DNA from: Bombella pollinis
GTDB lineage: Bacteria > Pseudomonadota > Alphaproteobacteria > Acetobacterales > Acetobacteraceae
Direction: 5' to 3'
DNA length: 64,000 bases
NCBI RefSeq assembly: GCF_026385485.1
Contig: NZ_JANIDX010000003.1
Coordinates: 186,001-250,000 of the forward strand
Shown: positions 8,857 to 17,498 of the stretch, one piece after another
Layout: each line of letters starts with the position of its first letter
Position numbering within the stretch: the first letter of the stretch is position 1
The notes under the pieces: generated by a model
The model's input: only the letters and a program-made list of their open reading frames with translations
Database searches by the model: none
Told to the model about the DNA's origin: nothing
Program-made: the position numbers and the translations under genes

Positions 8857-9918
8857 TCAGCGTGTTTCTTTCAGCCAAAGCCACATGGTGGCAGCATTAT
8901 CCCCGCCAGAGGGGAGGAAATGCCCCGGCTGCTCAAGCCATGAGAGAATGTCTCGGGCAGGGCGGTTCTGCGGCTCGCGGGAGATGAGGTGATAGCCATG
9001 GGGGAGTTCATCTAGCCGGAGGAGGCCTTGGGGTGATCTCTGGATAAGGTGGCGCGTGGCAGAGGCGGGGACAAATTGGTCGCGATCACCCCATATCAGC
9101 AAGGTGGGTGTGTGTAGTTTTGGGGTCTCTTGGGTGGCATGGCTCATCAGATGCGTTAGTCCCCGGAGGGCGTGGACGGTTGTGCCATGGCGGGTGAGAG
9201 GGTCGAAAAACATGCGACGGAGGGCTTTGATATTGCGCGTTGCAATATGGTGGCCCGGCATATGGGCCCCTGTTAGGCGAGCTTGAGGGGTGATGAGATT
9301 CCAGCCCTCCAAAAGGCTTTGCCATGGCTGGCCTAATGTCATGATGGCTGGGGCGAGGAGGATTAACCCGGCGGGGTGGGGGGCATGCAGTGCAGTGCTG
9401 GTGAGGAGGGCAATAGCACCCCCCATGCTCTCGCCCATTAGGTAAAGCGGTTGCTTGGGCCATTGTTGCTGGCACCATTGGGCCTCTGCTAGGCTATCAG
9501 CAATGAGGCGTTGGGTGTTGCTCCATGTCCGTGATGTGGGGAAGGCCCCAAAGCCGCGTATATCAGGGGCAACGATGAGGAACCCAGCCTGCGTTAAGGG
9601 TGGTGCCATAACCTCCCACGCATCGCGGCTATCCCCAAAGCCGTGAAAGGCCAGAATCACCCCGCGTAGGGGCTTGTTTTGGGGTGGCGTGTAAAGCCGT
9701 ATGGGCGCACTCTTACCATCGGAGAGCGGGAGGGAGAGGCTCGCGAGGATGAAGGCGGATTCTGTAGGGCTGTGAGGCCATGTTTCCGGGCGCGGCCCCG
9801 TGCTGCACCCTGTGAGACATAGCGCATAACAGAGCATGAGAGGGAGAAATACAGCCTTATCGGCATGTGAGGCGTTTTTAAAGCGGCGGAAATCCGCTAG
9901 AGAGAGCCTATAGAGCAA
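8857..9918 (-). CDS. Alpha/beta-hydrolase lipoprotein (lysophospholipase / monoglyceride-lipase-like)
   Basis: An exported serine hydrolase. A lipobox (CLTGC) follows a hydrophobic run, so the mature protein is probably anchored by a lipidated Cys. The hydrolase fold shows the oxyanion strand GVILAFHGFGDSRDAW, the nucleophile elbow GESMGG, an acid in IWGDRDQFVP and the catalytic His in ELPHGYH. The large-group match is to monoglyceride lipases and lysophospholipases (Hydrolase_4); the true substrate is unknown. The start is uncertain: ATG at 9837 leaves only nine residues before the lipobox, too short for a signal peptide, whereas a TTG at 9918 gives a 37-residue signal with basic residues. 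Neither has a clear ribosome-binding site. It is transcribed away from polA, with only about 37 bases between the proposed starts. Confidence 0.75.
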   Translation of the reverse strand: MLYRLSLADFRRFKNASHADKAVFLPLMLCYALCLTGCSTGPRPETWPHSPTESAFILASLSLPLSDGKSAPIRLYTPPQNKPLRGVILAFHGFGDSRDAWEVMAPPLTQAGFLIVAPDIRGFGAFPTSRTWSNTQRLIADSLAEAQWCQQQWPKQPLYLMGESMGGAIALLTSTALHAPHPAGLILLAPAIMTLGQPWQSLLEGWNLITPQARLTGAHMPGHHIATRNIKALRRMFFDPLTRHGTTVHALRGLTHLMSHATQETPKLHTPTLLIWGDRDQFVPASATRHLIQRSPQGLLRLDELPHGYHLISREPQNRPARDILSWLEQPGHFLPSGGDNAATMWLWLKETR

Positions 9919-9955
9919 AAGTAACGTGCCCAATATGGCAAGGGAGAGGGACGGC

Positions 9956-12739
9956 GTGACATCAAAAAACACACATCTGGTTTTGGTGGATGGTTCTGGC
10001 TTCATCTTCCGTGCCTTTTTTGCCATCCCCCCGATGACCAACCCGGAGGGTGTGCCTGTTAATGCCGTTTATGGCTTTACCAATATGCTCTCACGCCTCA
10101 TTAAGGAGCATGAGGGCCAGCCTATGGCTGTCATCTTCGATGCAGGGCGCAAAACATTCCGTAACGATATTTATCCTGAATATAAAGCCCATCGGCCAGA
10201 GCCGCCGGAGGATTTACGCCCGCAATTCGACCTCATTCGCCAAGCGACGGACCAATTCGGCATCCCTGCGATTGAGCTACCCGGCTGGGAGGCGGATGAC
10301 CTCCTAGCAACTTATGCGCGGTTGGTGGTGGAGCAAGGCGGGAATTGCACCATCATTTCCTCCGATAAAGACCTCATGCAGCTTGTGCGTGAGGGGGTGA
10401 TGCTGAAGGACCCGATGAAGCAAAAGCCCATCGGCTTAGCGGAGGTTGAAGCGAAGTTCGGTGTAACGCCTGATAAAGTGGTGGATGTGCAAGCCCTCAT
10501 GGGGGATTCTACCGATAATGTGCCGGGTGTGCCGGGCATTGGCCCAAAAGGGGCTGCACAGTTGATTAATGAATATGGCTCGCTAGAGGCGGTGTTGGAG
10601 GCCGCACCGGGGATGAAGCCTTCTAAAAGGCGGCAGAACCTAATTGACCACGCCGAGGGGGCCCGTATTTCCCGCCAGTTGGTTTTATTAGCGGATGATG
10701 TCGCTGTGCCGACCCCGGTTGATGAGCTACGTCCCTGCGAACCTGATGCCGAGACGTTGCGGCATTGGCTGGAGAGCATGGGCTTCTCCTCCATTCTTCA
10801 ACGCATGGGTTTTGGGGGCAAGGCCCGCTCGCCAGCGCGGCATAAGCCTGATGTGAGCCCAGCCTCTAGTGGCGAGGCTGAGGTGGAGGGCGATATGGTG
10901 CCTCGCAGTGAGGCTCCCTTTGGCCCTTATGAGACGGTGACAACGCAGGAGGCACTTCAACAATGGGTGGAGGCTGCTTATAAGGCTGGGTTTGTTGCGG
11001 TGGATACGGAAACAACGGGCCTGAATGCACGCACGGCGGAGATTGTGGGTTTGTCTCTCGCTATTGCACCGGGGAAGGCGTGCTATGTGCCGTTCCGTCA
11101 TGAAGGCACGTTGGAGGCTCCTGTTGGGGAGCAGCTCGCTGTAAAAGAGGCACTCGCCCTGCTTGCCCCATTGATGGCTGATGAGGCGGTGTTGAAGATT
11201 TTCCAAAACGCGAAATATGACCTCACGATTTTGCGCCGTGCGGGATTGGAGGTCATTACGCCGCTGGATGATACGATGCTGCTGTCTTACGCGCAGTCTG
11301 CTGGGGCGCATGGGCAGGGGATGGATGAGCTCTCCCGCCTGCATTTAGACCATACGCCCATCTCGTATGATGATGTTACGGGCACGGGGCGGAATCGCAT
11401 CGCCTTTACGCAAGTTCCGTTGGATAAAGCAACCGCTTATGCGGCGGAAGATGCGGATGTAACATTGCGTTTGTGGAAGATATTGCGCCTGACCTTACCA
11501 CGGCAGAAAGCCACCGCCTTGTATGAGGAGATGGAACGCCCCCTCATCACCGTATTGGAGGGGATGGAGGATGCTGGCATCCGTGTGGATGCGGAGGAAT
11601 TGCGCCGTCTCTCGGAAGATTTCGCAACACGCATGGCGGAGATGGAGGAGGGGATTTATGACCGCGCCGGGCGGCCCTTTAATATTGGCTCGCCTAAACA
11701 ATTAGGGGAAATCCTGTTTGATGAGATGGGTCTGCCGGGGGGCAAGCGGACGAAAACCGGCGCATGGGGGACAGATTCCCGCGTGTTGGAGGAGCTTGCT
11801 GTACAAGGGCACGATTTACCAACGGCTATCCTAAATTGGCGGCGTTTGGCAAAGCTGAAATCCACCTATGCGGATGCGCTGCTTAAGCTGATGGAGCCGA
11901 AGACCCAGCGTGTGCATACGACCTTCCAGATGACGACAACCACAACAGGGCGGCTTTCCTCCAATGAGCCGAATTTGCAGAATATTCCCATCCGCACGGA
12001 GGAAGGGGCGCGTATTCGGCAGGCTTTTGTGGCAGCACCGGGGCATAAGCTGCTCTCTGCGGATTATAGTCAAATTGAGCTGCGTTTATTGGCTCAGGTA
12101 GCGCAGATTGACCCATTATTAGATGCGTTTCGTCATGGGCAGGATATTCATGCCCGTACAGCGTCCGAGGTGTTTAATATCCCCTTAGAAGGGATGGATG
12201 CGTTGACGAGACGGCGGGCGAAGGCGATTAACTTCGGTATTATTTACGGTATTTCAGCCTTTGGGTTGGCGCGTCAGTTGCAGGTGCCCCAAGGGGAGGC
12301 CAAACGTTATATTGAGGCGTATTTTGAGCGTTATCCCGGCATCCGTACCTATATGGAGGCGATGAAGGAAGAAGCGCGCGAGAAGGGTTATGTCCTGACC
12401 CCCTTTGGGCGGCGTTGTTATGTGCCGGGGATGCAAGCGCGGCAGGCAGCGCAGCGGTCCTATGCGGAGCGGCAGGCGATTAACGCGCCTTTGCAGGGCG
12501 GGGCGGCGGATATCATCAAAAAAGCGATGGTGCAGGTACCGCGTGCTTTGGCTGAGGCCGGGTTAAAAGCGCGTATGTTGTTGCAAGTGCATGACGAATT
12601 ATTGTTCGAAGTCCCCGATGAGGACGCTGAGGCAACAGCCGCTTTGGTAAAGCGTGTGATGGAACAAGCGGCCTCGTTAAAGGATGTAGCCTTGGTGGTG
12701 GAGACGGGGCTTGGGGATAATTGGGCTGAGGCTCATTGA
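9956..12739 (+). CDS. polA: DNA polymerase I
   Basis: A 927-residue repair and Okazaki-fragment-processing polymerase with all three modules. The N-terminal 5'-3' exonuclease (about residues 1-290) contains the acidic metal sites (LVDGSGFIFRAF, GWEADDLLAT, DKDLMQL, GDSTDNVPGVPGIGPK). The 3'-5' proofreading domain keeps its DxE pair (D350-T-E352), so proofreading is probably functional. The polymerase has motif A DYSQIELR (from D703), motif B RRRAKAINFGIIYG, and motif C VHDE (H879-D880-E881). The GTG at 9956 is preferred because AGGGAGAGGG ends 5 bases upstream; in-frame ATG at 9935 precedes that site. Family members are usually 900-1000 residues in this group. Confidence 0.97.
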   Translation: MTSKNTHLVLVDGSGFIFRAFFAIPPMTNPEGVPVNAVYGFTNMLSRLIKEHEGQPMAVIFDAGRKTFRNDIYPEYKAHRPEPPEDLRPQFDLIRQATDQFGIPAIELPGWEADDLLATYARLVVEQGGNCTIISSDKDLMQLVREGVMLKDPMKQKPIGLAEVEAKFGVTPDKVVDVQALMGDSTDNVPGVPGIGPKGAAQLINEYGSLEAVLEAAPGMKPSKRRQNLIDHAEGARISRQLVLLADDVAVPTPVDELRPCEPDAETLRHWLESMGFSSILQRMGFGGKARSPARHKPDVSPASSGEAEVEGDMVPRSEAPFGPYETVTTQEALQQWVEAAYKAGFVAVDTETTGLNARTAEIVGLSLAIAPGKACYVPFRHEGTLEAPVGEQLAVKEALALLAPLMADEAVLKIFQNAKYDLTILRRAGLEVITPLDDTMLLSYAQSAGAHGQGMDELSRLHLDHTPISYDDVTGTGRNRIAFTQVPLDKATAYAAEDADVTLRLWKILRLTLPRQKATALYEEMERPLITVLEGMEDAGIRVDAEELRRLSEDFATRMAEMEEGIYDRAGRPFNIGSPKQLGEILFDEMGLPGGKRTKTGAWGTDSRVLEELAVQGHDLPTAILNWRRLAKLKSTYADALLKLMEPKTQRVHTTFQMTTTTTGRLSSNEPNLQNIPIRTEEGARIRQAFVAAPGHKLLSADYSQIELRLLAQVAQIDPLLDAFRHGQDIHARTASEVFNIPLEGMDALTRRRAKAINFGIIYGISAFGLARQLQVPQGEAKRYIEAYFERYPGIRTYMEAMKEEAREKGYVLTPFGRRCYVPGMQARQAAQRSYAERQAINAPLQGGAADIIKKAMVQVPRALAEAGLKARMLLQVHDELLFEVPDEDAEATAALVKRVMEQAASLKDVALVVETGLGDNWAEAH

Positions 12740-12765
12740 GGTTTGAGGTCATAGTAAGGAGCATG

Positions 12766-13428
12766 ATGGACGTGCAGAGTGACGGTACGGGCGGGGTGGA
12801 GCCAAAAAAATATCTAGGTTGGAAGATTGGGGCGGTTATAGCGGGTTTGCTGCTGGTCGCGGGGTTGTTAGGTTTGGGGGGGTATTATCTCTCCACTGGT
12901 CATGATGAAGGGGCGCGGCTCCATAAACAGGGTAATGAGGTTGGTGGCTCTTTCCGTGTCTTTTCCCTTGGGGGGGGAATGGTGACGGAAGGGGACTTCC
13001 GCGGGGCGTGGATGGTGGTGTGGTTTGTAGACCCGCGTTGCCCTGCTGCCCAATGCCAGCCGCCTTTAAAGGCTTTGGATGCCACCCTTATGAGCATGAA
13101 GGCACAGGGCCGGAAGGTCCTCCCCCTTGTTGTATCCTTAGATGCAAAGGCGGAGGATTCTGATGGGTTGAAGGATTATGTCATGGGGGTGGCCCCGCAT
13201 ATCTTCCCCGTTTTTGCGACCCAGAACATGACCCAAGCGATGACGCGCTTGTTCCATGCCCCTTATGAGCAGGAGCGGGGGACTGGATATTATAAGCCTG
13301 CGCCGTCCTTTGTGGTCATGGACCCAGAGGGCCATTATGTTGGGATGCTCCCTGTTACGCATGATTCAACGGCGTTGACGGCTGGGTTAGAGCACCTCAT
13401 GGCTCACCCTCAGCAAAAGAGCCAATAA
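12766..13428 (+). CDS. SCO1/SenC-like membrane-anchored thioredoxin-fold protein with altered copper motif
   Basis: A 220-residue protein with one N-terminal membrane helix (KIGAVIAGLLLVAGLLGLGGYYL) and a periplasmic thioredoxin-like domain. The segments GDFRGAWMVVWFVDPRCPAAQC, LPLVVSLDAKAEDSDGLKDYV and PSFVVMDPEGHYVG line up with the SCO family, which delivers copper to cytochrome oxidase. The family motif CxxxC is here CPAAQC, with four residues between the cysteines, and the usual copper-binding His before the last strand is not seen (YKPAPSF). It may therefore act as a thiol-disulfide protein rather than a copper chaperone. TAAGGA lies 5 bases before the ATG at 12766 (an ATG at 12763 is too close). 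It follows polA by 26 bases. Confidence 0.65.
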   Translation: MDVQSDGTGGVEPKKYLGWKIGAVIAGLLLVAGLLGLGGYYLSTGHDEGARLHKQGNEVGGSFRVFSLGGGMVTEGDFRGAWMVVWFVDPRCPAAQCQPPLKALDATLMSMKAQGRKVLPLVVSLDAKAEDSDGLKDYVMGVAPHIFPVFATQNMTQAMTRLFHAPYEQERGTGYYKPAPSFVVMDPEGHYVGMLPVTHDSTALTAGLEHLMAHPQQKSQ

Positions 13429-13439
13429 GGACCGCCGCT

Positions 13440-14114
13440 ATGTTACGTTATCCTGTTCTTTTACTTGATTATGATGGCACATTGGCTGAAACACGCCCGG
13501 CTATTATTAGGAGCTTGCGCGAAGCTTTTGAGGACATTGGCCGTACCCCGCCCTCCGCTGCGGAGCTGGCAGAGCGGTTAGGTAAGGGCGATGCGCTCCA
13601 AGGGTTTTATAAGGGGTTAGTCAATGATAGCTCCCCCGAAGAAGCCGAGCGTTATGTCGCAGCCTATCGGAAGCGTTATGCCCAAGCGGATGCGGAGGAG
13701 ACCTTCCTGTATGATGGGGTGCATGAGGTCTTGCCTATTTTAAAGCAGCGTGGCTATCGGTTGGTGGCCCTTAGTAACAAGCATGGGCCAACCTTGCGTC
13801 ATAGTTTGGCACGGTTCCAGCTTGATGGGTTTTTTGAGGTCACCCTCGGTGCAGAAGAAGGGCTACCGCGTAAGCCAGAGCAAGAGGTGTTTCAGCATCG
13901 TCTGGCCCCGCTATTTCCTTCCGTCCCCGCAGCGGGGTTCCTCATGGTGGGGGATACAACGGCCGATATCGGCTTTGCCCAAACACTCGGTATGGATGTC
14001 TGCTGGGCCAGCTACGGCCATGGTGTGGCAGAGGTCTGTAAGGCGTTAAAGCCTACATATCATATTGATAGTTTGTGGGAGCTTCCGACCCTGTTAGCAA
14101 AGACGGAGAGCTAA
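13440..14114 (+). CDS. gph: HAD-superfamily hydrolase, phosphoglycolate phosphatase-like
   Basis: A 224-residue cytoplasmic phosphatase of HAD subfamily IA. Motif I is DYDGTLAET near the N-terminus with the nucleophile Asp and acid/base Asp; a four-helix cap follows; motif II is ALSNKHG, the conserved Lys is in RKPEQEVF and motif IV is GDTTADIGFA. These match the Gph/PGP group that removes 2-phosphoglycolate formed during repair of oxidised DNA ends, a sensible neighbour for polA, but other small sugar phosphates are possible. AAGGA lies 9 bases before the start. It follows the SCO-like gene by 11 bases and is probably cotranscribed with polA. Confidence 0.75.
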   Translation: MLRYPVLLLDYDGTLAETRPAIIRSLREAFEDIGRTPPSAAELAERLGKGDALQGFYKGLVNDSSPEEAERYVAAYRKRYAQADAEETFLYDGVHEVLPILKQRGYRLVALSNKHGPTLRHSLARFQLDGFFEVTLGAEEGLPRKPEQEVFQHRLAPLFPSVPAAGFLMVGDTTADIGFAQTLGMDVCWASYGHGVAEVCKALKPTYHIDSLWELPTLLAKTES

Positions 14115-14120
14115 GGGAGG

Positions 14121-14148
14121 CCCCCGCCCGCCGGTAAGGGGGTGGGGG
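14121..14148. terminator. GC-rich hairpin between gph and purD
   Basis: CCCCCGCCC (14121-14129) pairs with GGGTGGGGG (14140-14148), nine pairs including one G-T, in the 55 bases between two convergent stop codons. No T-tract follows on either strand, so its strength as an intrinsic terminator is doubtful. Confidence 0.35.
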
Positions 14149-14169
14149 GGTATCACCTATTATGCCGCT

Positions 14170-15408
14170 TTAGAGCCCAATATCGCTGCGGAGCATTTTA
14201 TCAGCCCATTGAATAGTCGCTGCGGCCTCATAAGCGCGAGAGCGCGCCTTGGCTGCTGTGGGGGCTGTGGCGCAGATGGTCAGCACGCGCCCCCCATTCG
14301 CCACCAATTTATCGCCCTCTAGCTTTGTCCCTGCGTGGAATATGGAAACGCCGGGGAGTTGTGCGGTGCGGTCTAAGCCAGAAATGACACCCCCTTTTAC
14401 CGGAGCATCAGGATAGCCTTTAGCCGCGAGCACGAGGGAGAGGGAGGGCTGGTCTGTAAAGCGGATGCTCTCCTCAGAGAGGGTGCCTTCTGCGAGGGCT
14501 TTGAGGGCGGGGAGGAGGTCGCTCTCTAAGCGGATGAGCAGGGCTTGGGCCTCTGGGTCACCAAAGCGGACATTATATTCTATGAGCTTTGGTCCTTCTT
14601 CTGTCAGCATCAAGCCTGCGAAGATGACACCACGGAAGGGCGTGCCCCGGCGGAGCATCTCAGCCAACATGGGACGGACAGTGAGGTCTAATGCGGCCTC
14701 TTGTGCGGCGCGGTCAAAATCCGGTGGGGGGCAGATGGCTCCCATCCCGCCTGTGTTAGGGCCAGTATCGCCATCGCCAACGCGCTTATGGTCCCGTGCG
14801 GCACCAATCAGGCTGGCTTTATCATCTGCACAAAAGGCAAAGAGGGATACTTCCCGCCCTGTAAGACATTCCTCAATGACGAGGGGGAGGCCGAGATGAT
14901 CGATGGCGGCGAGGGCTTCATCAACGCTTTGTGCCACAACAACGCCTTTGCCCGCAGCGAGGCCATCGGCCTTGATGACAATCGGCGCACCTTGCTCACG
15001 CACATAGGCTTTGGCGGCGTCTATGCTGCTATTAGCATCAAAACGCTGCCAGCGTGCGGTGGGGATGCCCGCAGCATCGGCCACTTCTTTTGTAAAGGCC
15101 TTGCTGCCCTCTAAGGCCGCTGCCGCTTTGGAAGGACCAGCGCAGGCAATGCCAGCCTCTTTACATGCATCGGCTAACCCCGCCACGAGGGAGACTTCCG
15201 GCCCGGGGACGACCAAGTCGATCGCTTCTTTTTTGGCGAACTCTACAAGGCCTGCAATATCATCAGCTGCAATAGGGACACAACGGGCGCATTCTGCTAT
15301 GCCGGGATTACCGGGGGCGGCAAAGAGGGCTTTGAGCTGAGGGGACCGGGCAATGGCGGTAGCGAGGGCATGTTCCCGCCCGCCAGAACCAACAAGAAGT
15401 ACGCGCAT
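14170..15408 (-). CDS. purD: Phosphoribosylamine-glycine ligase (GAR synthetase)
   Basis: A 412-residue ATP-grasp enzyme for step two of purine synthesis, joining glycine to phosphoribosylamine. The N-terminus MRVLLVGSGGREHALA is diagnostic; the ATP-grasp core follows with IVIKADGLAAGKGVVVA and the C-terminal signature YNVRFGDPEAQALL. The start at 15408 is chosen because AAAGGAAACAGG directly precedes it and it gives the standard N-terminus; an upstream in-frame ATG at 15465 would add 19 residues of no recognisable content. It is a lone gene, divergent from xseA with 75 bases between them. Confidence 0.96.
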   Translation of the reverse strand: MRVLLVGSGGREHALATAIARSPQLKALFAAPGNPGIAECARCVPIAADDIAGLVEFAKKEAIDLVVPGPEVSLVAGLADACKEAGIACAGPSKAAAALEGSKAFTKEVADAAGIPTARWQRFDANSSIDAAKAYVREQGAPIVIKADGLAAGKGVVVAQSVDEALAAIDHLGLPLVIEECLTGREVSLFAFCADDKASLIGAARDHKRVGDGDTGPNTGGMGAICPPPDFDRAAQEAALDLTVRPMLAEMLRRGTPFRGVIFAGLMLTEEGPKLIEYNVRFGDPEAQALLIRLESDLLPALKALAEGTLSEESIRFTDQPSLSLVLAAKGYPDAPVKGGVISGLDRTAQLPGVSIFHAGTKLEGDKLVANGGRVLTICATAPTAAKARSRAYEAAATIQWADKMLRSDIGL

Positions 15409-15483
15409 CCTGTTTCCTTTATATGAGCCTGCGGTGTTGATAGCCGCTTTTACGTTGCCCCTCATTTAGCATAGAATAGCAGG

Positions 15484-17019
15484 ATGATGGAACGAGACCT
15501 TCTTTTTTCTGCCCAAGAGCCGCAAAATGCTACTTCGGCGGGGAGTAACATCCCCGAATATTCTGTTGGGGCGATTTCTTCCGCCATTAAGCGCGTGCTG
15601 GAGGGAAGCTTTGGCCGTGTGCGCGTCCGTGGGGAAATCACGGAGATGAAGCGTTATGCCTCTGGGCATATTTATCTTTCCCTCAAAGATGAGGGGGGGA
15701 AGATTGCTGGGGTGATTTGGCGGGGCAATGCCTCTCGCCTTGGTATGGTGCCAGAAAATGGGACAGAGGTTATCGCCACTGGGCGCATCTCCTCTTATGG
15801 GGAGCGGTCGAGCTATCAACTGATTATTGAGCGGATGGAGTTTGCCGGGGAAGGGGCCATGCTCGCGCGAATAGAGGCCCTAAGGGTGCGCCTGCGAGAT
15901 GAAGGGCTTTTTGCGCCGGAGCGGAAGAAGCCTATCCCCTCTCTGCCGCATCGTGTTGGGGTGATTACCTCACGCTCTGGTGCGGTCTTGCATGATATTT
16001 GCACTACTATTGCCCGCCGTTTCCCTCGTGAGATTCTGCTCTGGCCCGTTGCCGTGCAGGGGGAGGGAGCAGCACAGCAAATTGCTCATGCTGTTAAGGC
16101 GATGGGGCAGCTTCCCCACCCGCCAGATGTGTTGATTGTGGCGCGTGGGGGTGGCTCGTTAGAGGACCTCATGGCCTTTAATGATGAAGCCGTGGTACGG
16201 GCCGTGGCGGCGTGCCCCTTGCCGGTTATTTCCGCCGTGGGGCATGAGACCGATACAACCCTCGTAGATTATGCAGCCGACCGCCGGGCCCCGACACCGA
16301 CTGCCGCGGCGGAGATGGCCGTGCCTGTGCGCTCGGAGCTTGTGGCAGACCTTGCCCATCGGGCAGCGCGCCTTTCAAGCGGGTTAGTGGGTATTTTGCA
16401 AAAGCAGAGCTTGCAGTTGCAAGCAATGGCCGCGCGTATGCCGGACTTGCCTAGTCTGCTTGATACGGCACGTATGCGTTTGGATGACCGCGCTCAAAGG
16501 TTGGAGCTTGCCTTACCGGGCTTTGTGATGCGTGCGCGTGCACGCTTGGGGGAGGCGGCATTTCACCTCCCGGCAATGGAGACGGTTCTTGGTCAGCGTC
16601 ATCGTTTGCTGGAGGGGCAGGCGGGGCGGTTGCAGGCAGGGTGGGAGCGTTTTTGGCAGGGCTGCCAGATGCGTCTTATGCGGATGCCGTTGCAAATTAG
16701 GGTGATTCAAGGGCAGTGTGCTGTACAACGAGAGCGGCTTGTTGGGGTAGCGCGGCATTTAGAGGCTGTCTCTCCCCGTGCGGTGTTGGAGCGTGGTTAT
16801 GTGCTGGTGCAGGATGCAAAGGGACGACCAGTGACGCACGCGGCGGCTTTACCTCAAGGGGGTGCAGTGCAGCTTGCGTTTGCAGACGGTGCAAGACAAG
16901 CTAAGCTAGAGCCTAATGAGGGTGGAGCAGGGCGTAGTGGCATTGTGCCGAGCACGCGCGAGAAGACCACCATAGCATCAGCCCAATGGGAAGACACGCA
17001 AGGTGAACTTGGATTATAA
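15484..17019 (+). CDS. xseA: Exodeoxyribonuclease VII large subunit
   Basis: A 511-residue nuclease subunit that degrades single-stranded DNA to acid-insoluble oligomers and works with the small subunit XseB, which is not nearby. The N-terminal OB-fold binds DNA (GRVRVRGEITEMKRYASGHIYLSLKDEGGKIAGVIW). The catalytic core contains GVITSRSGAVLHDI, VARGGGSLEDLMAFN and AVGHETDTTLVDYAADRRAPTPTAAAE. A long helical region follows, then a C-terminal strand block (ERGYVLVQDAKGRPVTHAAAL). The last 50 residues are low-complexity and lengthen the protein beyond the enterobacterial form. ATG at 15484 or 15487 is possible. Confidence 0.95.
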   Translation: MMERDLLFSAQEPQNATSAGSNIPEYSVGAISSAIKRVLEGSFGRVRVRGEITEMKRYASGHIYLSLKDEGGKIAGVIWRGNASRLGMVPENGTEVIATGRISSYGERSSYQLIIERMEFAGEGAMLARIEALRVRLRDEGLFAPERKKPIPSLPHRVGVITSRSGAVLHDICTTIARRFPREILLWPVAVQGEGAAQQIAHAVKAMGQLPHPPDVLIVARGGGSLEDLMAFNDEAVVRAVAACPLPVISAVGHETDTTLVDYAADRRAPTPTAAAEMAVPVRSELVADLAHRAARLSSGLVGILQKQSLQLQAMAARMPDLPSLLDTARMRLDDRAQRLELALPGFVMRARARLGEAAFHLPAMETVLGQRHRLLEGQAGRLQAGWERFWQGCQMRLMRMPLQIRVIQGQCAVQRERLVGVARHLEAVSPRAVLERGYVLVQDAKGRPVTHAAALPQGGAVQLAFADGARQAKLEPNEGGAGRSGIVPSTREKTTIASAQWEDTQGELGL

Positions 17020-17043
17020 TGAAGTGATATGAAGGAGGGGCCG

Positions 17044-17391
17044 ATGCGTTATTATGGAGCTATAGTGGGGATAGGTCTTTTACTCACAAGCTGTGCGAGC
17101 CAGCCCTCCCAACAGGAGCGGGCGGCGGCAGAGCGTCCTAAGATTCAGAGTTTTGCAGGGGCCCCAACAGGCCCCTCTAATCCTGCATCCAACCGGGTGA
17201 AGATGAATCTGCCCTCCGCAGCAGTGACGACCCCGCTATGTGGCACGGCCCTGCATGAGCAAGCCGCCATAGGCGGAGCGATTTATACGAGCAGCCTTGG
17301 GACAGGCAATAACTGTACGCGTAATGCCTGTTTTCAGCCATTGACAGGAACCTTCATCGCGGAAAATGGCACGAATAGCGTTTGCCGCTAA
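17044..17391 (+). CDS. Small predicted lipoprotein with four mature-domain cysteines
   Basis: A 115-residue protein with a signal peptide (MRYYGAIVGIGLLLTSC) whose lipobox LTSC suggests lipidation of Cys17. The mature part is Pro/Ala/Ser-rich, then has a compact region with four cysteines (PLCGTAL, NNCTRNACF, SVCR), enough for two disulfides in the periplasm. No domain is recognised and no function is proposed. The ATG at 17044 has a very strong AAGGAGG site 4-5 bases upstream; GC and codon use match the surroundings. It follows xseA by 24 bases and ends before a strong terminator, so the two probably share a transcript. Confidence 0.7.
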   Translation: MRYYGAIVGIGLLLTSCASQPSQQERAAAERPKIQSFAGAPTGPSNPASNRVKMNLPSAAVTTPLCGTALHEQAAIGGAIYTSSLGTGNNCTRNACFQPLTGTFIAENGTNSVCR

Positions 17392-17425
17392 AGAATAGGT
17401 GCGCGTGCATCGTAATAACAGCCTA

Positions 17426-17461
17426 AAAAAGACGGCATAGGAGAACCCCAGCCGTCTTTTT
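17426..17461. terminator. Bidirectional intrinsic terminator between xseA transcript and rne
   Basis: AAAAAGACGGC (17426-17436) pairs with GCCGTCTTTTT (17451-17461) around a 14-base loop. A-rich and T-rich ends on both sides of the GC core let it serve the convergent genes on either strand. Confidence 0.85.
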
Positions 17462-17498
17462 ATTTAAAAGCCTCGTATCTTTTGGGGGATGTAGCGAC

